Positions 51,926 through 61,132 of a stretch of DNA of 64,000 nucleotides are shown in pieces. The stretch is from an uncultured Clostridia bacterium (lineage in GTDB: Bacteria; Bacillota; Clostridia; TANB77; CAG-508), in NCBI GenBank assembly GCA_934182605.1, contig CAKPRQ010000008.1:1-64000 (forward strand). Reading direction: 5' to 3'. The translations under genes and the position numbers were made by a program. The stretch's first letter is position 1; each line of letters opens with the position of its first letter. The notes beneath the pieces are model-generated. The model was not told the DNA's origin, did not search any database, and saw only the letters and a program-made list of their open reading frames with translations.

Positions 51926-52867
51926 CTAAAAAGGTATTTCTATACTATATAATTTTTTAGCTATGCTTAACTCATAATCTTTTAATTCTTCAAATCCCGA
52001 ATATTGTGGCAAAATCCTTACTGCATTAAAGATTAATCCTACCGATGATTTTTCTTCATCATAAAATTTAGTAAAGTTTAAAGAAAACGTTTGAGTTTCA
52101 TTTGGATGTACAACAACATATAAATTGTCATTATCTGTTGTTCTTGATTCCGTACCTACCTGTAATATTATTTCGTTATTTTCTTGTGAATCTGCCATTA
52201 CTATAATATTTGAGGTTTTGTTTTTAATTTCTACAGTATAAATTTCTTGTTCATAGAATACATCTTTGGATTTTACATTAATTTTTACAAATTCATCTTC
52301 ATAAATTTCTTCTATATTTTCACTTGTTATATACTGTCTTAAAGATAAAGAAATTTTACCATCATTTTCTTTAAGTGCTATTTTCTCTTCGTAAAAATAT
52401 AAATCATCTTTATTTGTTAACCCCGTTGCCATCAAATCTTCCATTATACGCATTCTATATATATATGTATCATTATAATTTGAAAAATTTTGTAAGTAAT
52501 ATACTTTATTTTCATCAAAAACAATATCTATATATTTCTTAAAATCTTCAAGTGTTGGAAAATAAATCCTTTTACATTCTTCTGATACCATATTGTATGC
52601 CTCTCCATATTGTTTATTGTTGCAATAATTAAAATATGTATCTATTGTCTCATTAATAGGTTGTTTTAATTTTTCTGGTACTGTTTCTCCAGTGTCCATA
52701 ATAGCTTGATGTTCATTATATGTAGTCCTTTCAAAATCTTCAAAACTGTATCGTTTTAAAATTTGATTTACAACCATTACTAATAACCATATGACTAATA
52801 AAAATATTATTATTCTTCTATTTTTTTTGAAAAAATTCCTTACTTTTAATCTAAATCCTGTAAACAA
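51926..52867 (-). CDS. VirB8/TcpC-like membrane protein of a conjugation-type apparatus
   Basis: 313 residues with a TTG start (52865-52867) after GGAGGGG. A short cytoplasmic part precedes one membrane helix (RIIIFLLVIWLLVMVVNQIL, about 18-37) and an NTF2-like domain: TIDTYFNYCNNKQYGEAYNM, VSEECKRIYFPTLEDFKKYI. A second beta-rich part follows (about 210-313). The helix-plus-NTF2 design is that of VirB8/TcpC proteins, which bridge the inner membrane in type IV secretion. It is the last gene of the operon, 17 bases after a paralogous gene. The family call rests on pattern, not on a conserved motif. Confidence 0.55.
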   Translation of the reverse strand: MFTGFRLKVRNFFKKNRRIIIFLLVIWLLVMVVNQILKRYSFEDFERTTYNEHQAIMDTGETVPEKLKQPINETIDTYFNYCNNKQYGEAYNMVSEECKRIYFPTLEDFKKYIDIVFDENKVYYLQNFSNYNDTYIYRMRIMEDLMATGLTNKDDLYFYEEKIALKENDGKISLSLRQYITSENIEEIYEDEFVKINVKSKDVFYEQEIYTVEIKNKTSNIIVMADSQENNEIILQVGTESRTTDNDNLYVVVHPNETQTFSLNFTKFYDEEKSSVGLIFNAVRILPQYSGFEELKDYELSIAKKLYSIEIPF

Positions 52868-52884
52868 AACTTATTTCCCCTCCT

Positions 52885-53442
52885 TCACTCTGCTTGAAAA
52901 GACATTGTATATACATCATAGTCTGTTTCATAAAATATAAATTTTTGTGCAATTCCTGGCGTATTATCATCTGTTAATTCAAACAAGTCTACAAATGTTA
53001 CATCGAGTATATAATAATTCCCCATTCTTGTTAAATCATCATATGTTACACTTATTATTGGTGAATACTTATTATTTACATATGTTATATATGAATCCAA
53101 CGTTTTAAAATAATTATTTCTAAACTTTTGGTCTAACATATTATAAGCAGTTTCATAATCTCTGGTTTCCAAAGAATCTATATATTTATTAAAATAATAT
53201 TTTATTCTTTCAGGTTCCTCCATACTATATAATTCTAATTTTTCACCACTTACAACTTGTCCATTCTCTTTATCTATCACTACCTTGTCTTCTCCTGTAT
53301 AATTCCTGTTTCCTACAATATTGTATACTAGAATAGCAATTATTGCTATTACTAGTATAATTATTGTTATTATAAAAGGAGTAAAGTTGCTTTTTTTATT
53401 ACTACTACTATTTCTTGTATTATTCATCTTCATTTTGTCCAT
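52885..53442 (-). CDS. Second VirB8-like membrane protein
   Basis: 185 residues. Asn/Ser/Lys-rich N-terminus, one membrane helix (FTPFIITIIILVIAIIAILV, about 21-40), then an NTF2-like domain with RIKYYFNKYIDSLETRDYET, AYNMLDQKFRNNYFKTLDSY. This is the same AYNMxxxxxxxxxYFxTLxxY phrase as in the following gene, so the two are paralogues. The start overlaps the end of the 1943-residue gene by 23 bases, so they are translationally coupled. Confidence 0.55.
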   Translation of the reverse strand: MDKMKMNNTRNSSSNKKSNFTPFIITIIILVIAIIAILVYNIVGNRNYTGEDKVVIDKENGQVVSGEKLELYSMEEPERIKYYFNKYIDSLETRDYETAYNMLDQKFRNNYFKTLDSYITYVNNKYSPIISVTYDDLTRMGNYYILDVTFVDLFELTDDNTPGIAQKFIFYETDYDVYTMSFQAE

Positions 53443-56400
53443 TTGGCATACCTCCTTTTAATGGTGTGTATTGTTGATATGGTGGATATATATATTCTGA
53501 CACGTCATCTACTGGTGTTTGGTCTTTATCTAATACCATTATTTTTATAGCTTCATCTGTTGTTTTTCCTATAACAGATTGTGCTGCTTCCCCTGTATAT
53601 TTACCTTCTGCATCAACTGTATATTCAACTTTTCTTACTATTGAGCCAACTTGAACATTACTATAATCTCCACCTATTAATATTATTCTCATGCCATCTG
53701 CATTTTCATCACCTGTGTTTCTTAATTCTATTGTAACACTTTGAGAAACTTGTTGTCCCAATTCATTTTTTCTTGCTTCTGTTTTTGCCACAATTACTCC
53801 TTCTACTGGTGAAACAATATCTAATCCTGGTTCAAACCCGTATACTGGGTCTAATGATTTCGGATTCAAAATTCCTACTTTACTTGCTGCCCAAGTATAA
53901 GGCTCATATTCTGCTTTTTCTACTTCTTGTATTTCAGAATCTTTATAAGCATAATAAGTAATTTCTAAGTCTACAGTTCCACCATCTTTATATCCATAAT
54001 AATATACAGTCACAAGTCTATAGTCATAATCAACATATTCTGAAGATATATCTTTTTCAAATACCCTATAATCTATTGCATTCCCAGGCATATTTTGTTT
54101 GGCATATGCATCTGCATCTATACTATTTGAAAGTGGTTGTGTATCAATCGTTTTTATTACTTCTACCTCAGGATCAGAATGTTTTTCTGTATAATATGAA
54201 GCTCCATCAGGCATATTATTCATTGCGATTTCATTTATCTTATTAATATCATCTACACTAATCTTTTGATTTAATGTTGAATGAACTGATGCATCACCTA
54301 TAAATACAGGCTCCTTCACTTTAGCAGTTTTAAATATCCATCCAATTGTATCCTTCTTTATAGCATTAGGATCTATAGTTGGCATAAATCCAAAGTTAGA
54401 ATCAAACGCCCAAGATACATCGTTAAATAATTCTTTAAAATATCTAAATAAATATTGTGAATCTGCACTTTGTATTCCCTGTAGCATAGCATATATTGCT
54501 GTTTGGACATCGCCATCTGTTGCTTCCCATATTGTTTTACCATATTGTTCTACATATTCTGGATCTGAAATCCTACTCATGTCTATCCCTGGAGTATCTA
54601 ATATTATATACTTATCTTCTCTAAATGTTTTTATCCAATGTCTAGAAGAATACAACACTCTAACAGGTTCTGCTTTTTGGAAGTAATCTTGTGTTCTTAT
54701 TTCTCTTACATAAAAACCTGTACTGTATTCTGAATATGGTTCTTCTATTGCATCATCTTTTGCTTCTACGTCTATATCCTCTTTAGGACCACTTGTCATC
54801 GCATCTTTTAACTTACTGCTAAAATTTCCGCTACCTGTTAAATTGCTCTTTAATTTTTGCGATAAGTTTTCAGAAATTCCATCTTTTACACCTTGTTTTA
54901 TTTTTTCTGTTAGTTGGCTACTTACCTTATCAACTAATTTTTCTGGCAAATTTTCAACTTGTTCTAGTAATTTATCTACACTAACATTTTGCAAATCTTT
55001 AACTTGATTTGCTATATTGTTTAAATGTAAACTATCAAATCCTGGTACCTTATCCACTAATTTTACAATTGTATCAGTATCAAAGTCATCTGTAAGATCA
55101 TTTACTAGTTTTACAGAATTATTAAGTGTTCTTAAATTATTTGCTAGTTCTGTTTCGTCAGATCTCATTAGATAACCAGAAATACCATTTATAGCTTGTT
55201 GTGTAGTAACATTTTGACCATTGATTCCATCTATAATCATATTTATATCTGAAGTTCTTAAGTTTGTCAAATCTGAACCATATTGTTTTACCAATGTCTT
55301 CATTTTATTATTTGCTACATCTAAATTATTAAAGTCATTTGCTAAAGCAATAAGATCATTTTGACCTAAGTCTGGAATCCTATATTTTAAATTTGATAGA
55401 TTCGTACTATCCCAAGAATTAATATGATCAACAACTCCGGTAACTTCATTTTCTAATTTTGATGTTTGTGTTTTTATTTTCCCTATAGTATTATCATCAA
55501 TACCATCTAATGTATTTGTTATTCTATTAATATCTGATTTATAAGTATCTATTTCCCTCTGTATTTTTGTTATTTCTTCTAAATCTAAATTTTCCCCTGC
55601 TGTTTTTAATTGTTTTGTCTTATTTTCCAAACTATCTATTTTATTTAATAATCCTTTAACTTTAGGATCTGAAGAATTTAATGAATTTACTGCATTTTTT
55701 GTAGCAACAGTCTCTTTAGTTAATGTATCTATTTTATCTCCCAAACCTGTTACACTATTAGCTACAGAATTTAATACTCTAGTATCCATTCCAGTTATAT
55801 CTCTAGATAATTTATTAACTTGATTTGATAAATTTGCTATACTACTCTCTGCACCTGTTAATGCTGAAGTAATTCCTGTAACCTGTCCACTTACATTCTT
55901 TAATTGATCAAAATCCATATTCGGAATACTTGCTATTTGACTTAAGTCTGAATATGGTAATCCTGTTAATTGTTTTGAAAATTCGTTCTGTAATCCAGAT
56001 AATATTTGTGTATTAAACTTTCCTTCTACTAACTTTTCTATTGAACCATCCAACTTATCTACAATTGGTTCTATTGCTCCATCTGTAAGTTCTTTAGTTA
56101 CACCATCTAATAAATTACCTGAAATTATTCCAAAATCTTCTTCACTTAAACCGCTAAATAAAGTATCACAAGATTCTACTATAGAATTCTGCATTTCCTC
56201 TATTGATGATGAAAATCCTTTTACTAATTCATTTGTTAATTTATCAAATGAAGTATTTGAGAAGTCAGCGAACTTATCAAATTGTTCATTGAATACTTTA
56301 TCAAGATTACTTAAATCTACGTTATTTACCACTTTTTCTAAATCATTTATACTACCTAAACCAGCAATATCCATATTCATTAATTCTTTTTCTAAATTCA

Positions 56401-59251
56401 ATTCATCCCAAAGTTTCTCTGCGCTTAATTGTAAATTATCTACATTTATTTGGCTAGTTATCTTATCAAAATCTAAATATTTAGACATATTATCTAAATT
56501 AATACCTGTTTCTGCTAACTCTTGTAAACTGTCGAAAGATAGATTTCCTTTTAAAAAGTCTTTTACATTTAACATTCCTGCCAATTCATTAGGTAACAAA
56601 TCTTTTACTTGAGCTGAAATTTCATTAACAACAGCCTCGCTAAGCATTTGGTATGCTTCTTGCATAGCAGCCTCTGACACTGATGTCATAAACCCAGAAA
56701 TTCCTGAAAATCCACCTGTAAATACTGTAGTCATAACCTTAATGGCAACATTTATAAGTCCCATTAATCCACTATTACCTACTGGTTTTAAGTCTCCAGA
56801 ATCCTCTCCTATCTTTTCCTTGTCAGCATTATCCCTTCTTGTATAAGCATAGTATCTTACATATCCTGGATCTCCTTCTTTCAAGTTTCTAATTTCATAT
56901 ACATCTATTTTTTTACCATTATATTCTCCTTGGAATATAACTTGTTCATAATACCAATGGTTAAGAACTTTAGTAATATATGGAGTAAATGCAGTTATTT
57001 TTGTGTTATTTATCTTTCTCATTTCCTCTAATGCAGACTGACTAATACCTTTAGATTTTATAGTTGCATCATCCATTTGTGATATTGGTATCATTTCTGG
57101 TTTTCCATTCTCATCAAGTACAATTTTGTTATTCTCATCAGTCTTTGCATAAACTAGTGATACATCCACATTTGTAAGTTCTTTTATATCTAAAAATACT
57201 TTTGTGTCATATGTTGTTGCCCATTTATATGCAAATTCTGGTGCCCTAGTTGCCAAATGTAGCGTTAAAAATAATTCAGTTGGAGTTCCATATTTTTCTG
57301 TCCACTCTTTTAGACTATATCTATATACATCATACCCACCTGTATTAAAAGCATCTACTATATCTACTTTACTTATGAACATCTCCTTAGTATCTCTTTT
57401 TATAAAAATTCTTGTAGTTAAAGTTGATATATCATTAACTTGTGTATCTCTACTATTTGTTTCTCCCATAAAAAAGTCTGCCAAACTATCTGCAAGAGAA
57501 ACTAAACTACCTATAAGTGATGTTGGTAAAAGATTAGCTAATACATTTTCTAACGTAGTTCGCTCCAAAACTATCATACCGGTTCCCCAATTATCATCCA
57601 TTGTAGAAGTTCCATCAAAAAGTCCTGTAACTCCGTCCCATATTGATTTAACGCTATAATTTTCATTTGCTATTAAATAACTTCTTTCTTCTGCAGATAT
57701 GTAAGCTGGTAAATATTTTGATTCTATGTCCTTTATATTTCCTTCTTTGTCTTTTTCAAGTTTAGTTACAAATCCGTTATCTACAAGATCATATCCCATA
57801 CTTTCTAAATATTCTGCTAAATTTTTAACAACGGTAGGCGTTGCCTTTTGAGGACCATTAATTAATTCGGAAACGCTTCCCTTTGTTTCTTGCCAAAAAG
57901 TATCCCACATATTTGCAATTTTATCTCTTACCATACCTGGCATATTCATTATAAAAGATATTGCACCAACGACTAATATAACTATTACTATAAAAATACC
58001 ACCTAGACCTATAATAGCACCTATGCTTAAGAATTTTTTAGCTTTCATAGCCTTTTTAGCTGCTACCATTGCCTTACTTAATTTTTTAGTAGCACCACCT
58101 GCGGTTCTTGATGCTCTTCCCAAATTATTTACAATTCTATTACTTACTTCAGAATCTATATCTCTACCATCGGAAATTGGTTGAGCCTGTCCTCCAGTTA
58201 CTCTTGAAGTTGTTCTTCCTGCATTCCTCGTAGTATTATCTCCAATTCCTGCTAACATTCCTCCCGCTCCTAATATTCCGCTATTATCTGTGGAAGAAGT
58301 TTTTGGATTTCTACTACCTGATTTGTTATTTTTTCCTTCCTTGTTTATTATTCCATCTGTATTACTACCACTATTTAAACCTGCTAAACTTGCTCTTAAC
58401 ATATCACGGTTATTCAGGTCAGAATTATTAGGACTGGTAGTAGTTTCCGAAGTATTATTGTCATTAGCTTTATTATTTGTATTTCCATCTTCAGTATTGT
58501 GACCTGATTCGGAAGATAGATTTTGCCCTGAATTACCAGAGTTTCTACCTACATTAGAAGCTCTATAACTCCCAGACATTACTCTAGTTGGTGTACCATT
58601 TTTAACATCCACACTAAATGAAGGTATTCCACCAGAAGTTGCTTCTCCACCACCTGCATAATTATTAGTTGGATTATTTATTATTGGTGGAACATTTCCG
58701 AACATATCACTTGTTGGTTGTCCTCTTAAGTTTTGCGAACTCGATGTTGCACTATTTATTTCATCTTCAGTTTCTTGTATAGCTTTTTGTTGTTCTTTTC
58801 TAATTTTTCTTACTAAATCTTGAGGCAAATCCCTTTCTGATACTTTATTACCATCTTCATACATCTCTGTTGTTACATTTTCTTTAGCTAAATTGCTGGT
58901 AGAGCTAGCTATGGAACCTGCTTGAATTGTACTGCCACTAGATGTTTTTCTTACATCAAGAGTTTTATCAGGATTTTTTGCTTGCCTTTTTTGTTCCATT
59001 ATTTCTCTTGCCTCTTGTTGTTGTTGTTGTTTTGCTAAAGTTTCTTTTTCAGTTGCCATTCTTTGTTTTTCTATTTGCTCTGCTCTTGCTTGCTCTTTTT
59101 TACTTTCTTCTCTTCGAATTCTATCTCTTTTTTTTCTTTCTTTTTGTTTTCTTTCCTCTGAAATTTTTTGTTCTTCTTCTACTTGATATTCTATATTTCT
59201 TATTCTTTCATCACGTTCTTGCCTTGACTGAAACTCATTATCTTCACCCAC
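53420..59251 (-). CDS. Giant membrane protein of the secretion-like operon (1943 aa)
   Basis: GTG start (59249-59251) after AGGAGGTGAG. Residues 1-110 are a highly charged coiled coil (EQARAEQIEKQRMATEKETL). Residues 110-400 are Ser/Asn/Gly-rich and disordered. One strong membrane helix spans about 408-440 (IIGLGGIFIVIVILVVGAIS). Residues about 900-1520 are long amphipathic helical repeats (ITGMDTRVLNSVANSVTGLG type), resembling tape-measure or coiled surface proteins. The C-terminal region (about 1815-1900: YGFEPGLDIVSPVEGVIVAK, DENADGMRIILIGGDYSNVQ) looks like an M23 peptidase fold that lacks the metal ligands. It may span the wall in the apparatus. Not assigned to a named family. Confidence 0.6.
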   Translation of the reverse strand: MGEDNEFQSRQERDERIRNIEYQVEEEQKISEERKQKERKKRDRIRREESKKEQARAEQIEKQRMATEKETLAKQQQQQEAREIMEQKRQAKNPDKTLDVRKTSSGSTIQAGSIASSTSNLAKENVTTEMYEDGNKVSERDLPQDLVRKIRKEQQKAIQETEDEINSATSSSQNLRGQPTSDMFGNVPPIINNPTNNYAGGGEATSGGIPSFSVDVKNGTPTRVMSGSYRASNVGRNSGNSGQNLSSESGHNTEDGNTNNKANDNNTSETTTSPNNSDLNNRDMLRASLAGLNSGSNTDGIINKEGKNNKSGSRNPKTSSTDNSGILGAGGMLAGIGDNTTRNAGRTTSRVTGGQAQPISDGRDIDSEVSNRIVNNLGRASRTAGGATKKLSKAMVAAKKAMKAKKFLSIGAIIGLGGIFIVIVILVVGAISFIMNMPGMVRDKIANMWDTFWQETKGSVSELINGPQKATPTVVKNLAEYLESMGYDLVDNGFVTKLEKDKEGNIKDIESKYLPAYISAEERSYLIANENYSVKSIWDGVTGLFDGTSTMDDNWGTGMIVLERTTLENVLANLLPTSLIGSLVSLADSLADFFMGETNSRDTQVNDISTLTTRIFIKRDTKEMFISKVDIVDAFNTGGYDVYRYSLKEWTEKYGTPTELFLTLHLATRAPEFAYKWATTYDTKVFLDIKELTNVDVSLVYAKTDENNKIVLDENGKPEMIPISQMDDATIKSKGISQSALEEMRKINNTKITAFTPYITKVLNHWYYEQVIFQGEYNGKKIDVYEIRNLKEGDPGYVRYYAYTRRDNADKEKIGEDSGDLKPVGNSGLMGLINVAIKVMTTVFTGGFSGISGFMTSVSEAAMQEAYQMLSEAVVNEISAQVKDLLPNELAGMLNVKDFLKGNLSFDSLQELAETGINLDNMSKYLDFDKITSQINVDNLQLSAEKLWDELNLEKELMNMDIAGLGSINDLEKVVNNVDLSNLDKVFNEQFDKFADFSNTSFDKLTNELVKGFSSSIEEMQNSIVESCDTLFSGLSEEDFGIISGNLLDGVTKELTDGAIEPIVDKLDGSIEKLVEGKFNTQILSGLQNEFSKQLTGLPYSDLSQIASIPNMDFDQLKNVSGQVTGITSALTGAESSIANLSNQVNKLSRDITGMDTRVLNSVANSVTGLGDKIDTLTKETVATKNAVNSLNSSDPKVKGLLNKIDSLENKTKQLKTAGENLDLEEITKIQREIDTYKSDINRITNTLDGIDDNTIGKIKTQTSKLENEVTGVVDHINSWDSTNLSNLKYRIPDLGQNDLIALANDFNNLDVANNKMKTLVKQYGSDLTNLRTSDINMIIDGINGQNVTTQQAINGISGYLMRSDETELANNLRTLNNSVKLVNDLTDDFDTDTIVKLVDKVPGFDSLHLNNIANQVKDLQNVSVDKLLEQVENLPEKLVDKVSSQLTEKIKQGVKDGISENLSQKLKSNLTGSGNFSSKLKDAMTSGPKEDIDVEAKDDAIEEPYSEYSTGFYVREIRTQDYFQKAEPVRVLYSSRHWIKTFREDKYIILDTPGIDMSRISDPEYVEQYGKTIWEATDGDVQTAIYAMLQGIQSADSQYLFRYFKELFNDVSWAFDSNFGFMPTIDPNAIKKDTIGWIFKTAKVKEPVFIGDASVHSTLNQKISVDDINKINEIAMNNMPDGASYYTEKHSDPEVEVIKTIDTQPLSNSIDADAYAKQNMPGNAIDYRVFEKDISSEYVDYDYRLVTVYYYGYKDGGTVDLEITYYAYKDSEIQEVEKAEYEPYTWAASKVGILNPKSLDPVYGFEPGLDIVSPVEGVIVAKTEARKNELGQQVSQSVTIELRNTGDENADGMRIILIGGDYSNVQVGSIVRKVEYTVDAEGKYTGEAAQSVIGKTTDEAIKIMVLDKDQTPVDDVSEYIYPPYQQYTPLKGGMPNGQNEDE

Positions 59252-59263
59252 TTAACTCACCTC

Positions 59264-61105
59264 CTATGCTCTAGTCTCATTACTACCATTATTATTGCCA
59301 CTATTAGTAGCGTTATTGTTTTCAGTATCTTTTAGATTTATTCTTCTTATGACACTTTCAAAACTTCCATCTTCGCCTGTTTTTTCTAATTGATGTTTCA
59401 TAACTTGCATATTATATGCCAATAATTTTTCTGTTCCTTCTAATTTTTTACCTATTTCTGAGTTTAAATCCATATTGAAAAGTATTTTTGCTCTTTCCAG
59501 CATTTGTTCGTTATCGAATTTGTTATCTGCTTTCATTTGTTTAAAGCTTTCATTTAAATTACGTTCTGCATTTTTAGTTCTTCCATTTTCTATAACATCT
59601 GTAGTTCCCTTCTTAGCAACCCACTTTGCACCAGCTTTTATTGCATTTCCTGCTACATAACCTGCAACTCCACCCTCAATTAAATCTTGTACTCCCTTAG
59701 CTGTTGGTGTTGCAAGAGCTGTTCCAAACATAGTAGTACCAGCCTTATATCCAACATCAGCATATACTTTTCCTGCTTTTACTATACCTTTTGCCAACTT
59801 ATTATCCTCTATAAAATTATTAAAAGATTTTAATTTATTTTGTACTGCATCAGACCCCCAAGCATTTGCAACTTTTTGTGATAAAGAACTAACACCACTG
59901 CCTATTGGTCCTGTACCAATCCCTTTTCCATTTTCTGTTTGTGGCAATTTATTAGCTATGGCACTAACAGCCTTACCAGTTCCTTGTGCAGTAGCTCTTC
60001 CTGCTTTCCCTCCAAATTTCTTTAAAGCCAAAGCACCTCCAGCAGCTACAGCAAATGAACTACTCATTTTACCAATATTATCTGCTTGTATTCCAAAAAT
60101 CTTTTTAACAATATCTTCTGCCTGTAATATGAACACTAAACACATGATTGCTAATACTGATGTAGAAAAATTAGAAGCATCTAGTGAAGACATTACTACA
60201 CTAGCAAATACTACATATATTACACAGTGAAAAGGTTGAATTAATACTGTCCACATAAATTCTTTCATCCACGAATCTAACGCTTGCGATTTACTATCTC
60301 CAACTTTATCAATCGCGTATGTAATCGTTATTAACGGTGCAATTACAATTAAAAATGCCACAACAATTAAACGTTTTATATACATTAATAAAAATGCAAG
60401 TGTAATACCTACAAGTATTACAAATATAAATGTAGCAGTTAGTGTTTTGGAAACTTCCTGAGCCCATTTAACTTGATCACTTACCTGTTCTATAAAATTA
60501 GTCAATTGCCCACTAGAGGAATCATTCATAGTTTCTGCTAAAATATTTACTATTAAATTATTTGCATTTATTACTAATATAATTATATAATGCAATACAA
60601 ATATTAATATAAAACCTACTGCCCAATCCATTAACATTCTTTTATATTCTGCCTTATCTGTTGCAACTGTAGAAGTAGCCATTCTTATTGCTATATATAA
60701 TAATACACATAAAGAACCTATTATTGCAATAGTTCTCATTACATAATACCAAGATGCTATATTTTCTTGTAATTTAGAAGTAAAACTATCTGCACTGGTT
60801 GATTCAAAAAAATTTATATTTGTTAATTCTAATTTATTAAAAAGTATTGTTTCAGGAGTTACAGTTTCATCATTATTGGCTCCTGCAACATTTGTAAGGA
60901 GTAATAATCCTTCTCCAAACCAATAAGCTAACATAATAATAGGATTAATTAATAAACCTAAACCGAAATCAACAGCTGTTCCTAAGTCTGTGTTTGATGA
61001 ACCGGATTGTGCTCCATTATCAGCATAAATTGTTGGATAACAGAAATTAAATGTTATTATAAATATTAATACAATTATTAATATCTTACCTTTTTTCCTA
61101 ATCAT
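59264..61105 (-). CDS. VirB6/TrbL-like polytopic membrane protein
   Basis: 613 residues, AAGGAGT site. A signal-like N-terminus (ILIIVLIFIITFNFCYPTIY) is followed by about six further membrane helices between 45 and 330, including YYVMRTIAIIGSLCVLLYIA, DWAVGFILIFVLHYIIILVI and RLIVVAFLIVIAPLITITYA. That last segment, with a YAIDKVGD-x-K-x-x-x-LDxWMKEF continuation, is typical of TrbL/VirB6-type and Gram-positive conjugation channel proteins. The C-terminal 280 residues are Gly/Ala/Lys-rich and cytoplasmic. It is paralogous to the neighbouring 948-residue protein. Twelve bases separate it from the next gene. Confidence 0.65.
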   Translation of the reverse strand: MIRKKGKILIIVLIFIITFNFCYPTIYADNGAQSGSSNTDLGTAVDFGLGLLINPIIMLAYWFGEGLLLLTNVAGANNDETVTPETILFNKLELTNINFFESTSADSFTSKLQENIASWYYVMRTIAIIGSLCVLLYIAIRMATSTVATDKAEYKRMLMDWAVGFILIFVLHYIIILVINANNLIVNILAETMNDSSSGQLTNFIEQVSDQVKWAQEVSKTLTATFIFVILVGITLAFLLMYIKRLIVVAFLIVIAPLITITYAIDKVGDSKSQALDSWMKEFMWTVLIQPFHCVIYVVFASVVMSSLDASNFSTSVLAIMCLVFILQAEDIVKKIFGIQADNIGKMSSSFAVAAGGALALKKFGGKAGRATAQGTGKAVSAIANKLPQTENGKGIGTGPIGSGVSSLSQKVANAWGSDAVQNKLKSFNNFIEDNKLAKGIVKAGKVYADVGYKAGTTMFGTALATPTAKGVQDLIEGGVAGYVAGNAIKAGAKWVAKKGTTDVIENGRTKNAERNLNESFKQMKADNKFDNEQMLERAKILFNMDLNSEIGKKLEGTEKLLAYNMQVMKHQLEKTGEDGSFESVIRRINLKDTENNNATNSGNNNGSNETRA

Positions 61106-61132
61106 TTTTCTTACTCCTTTTCTATGTTTAAT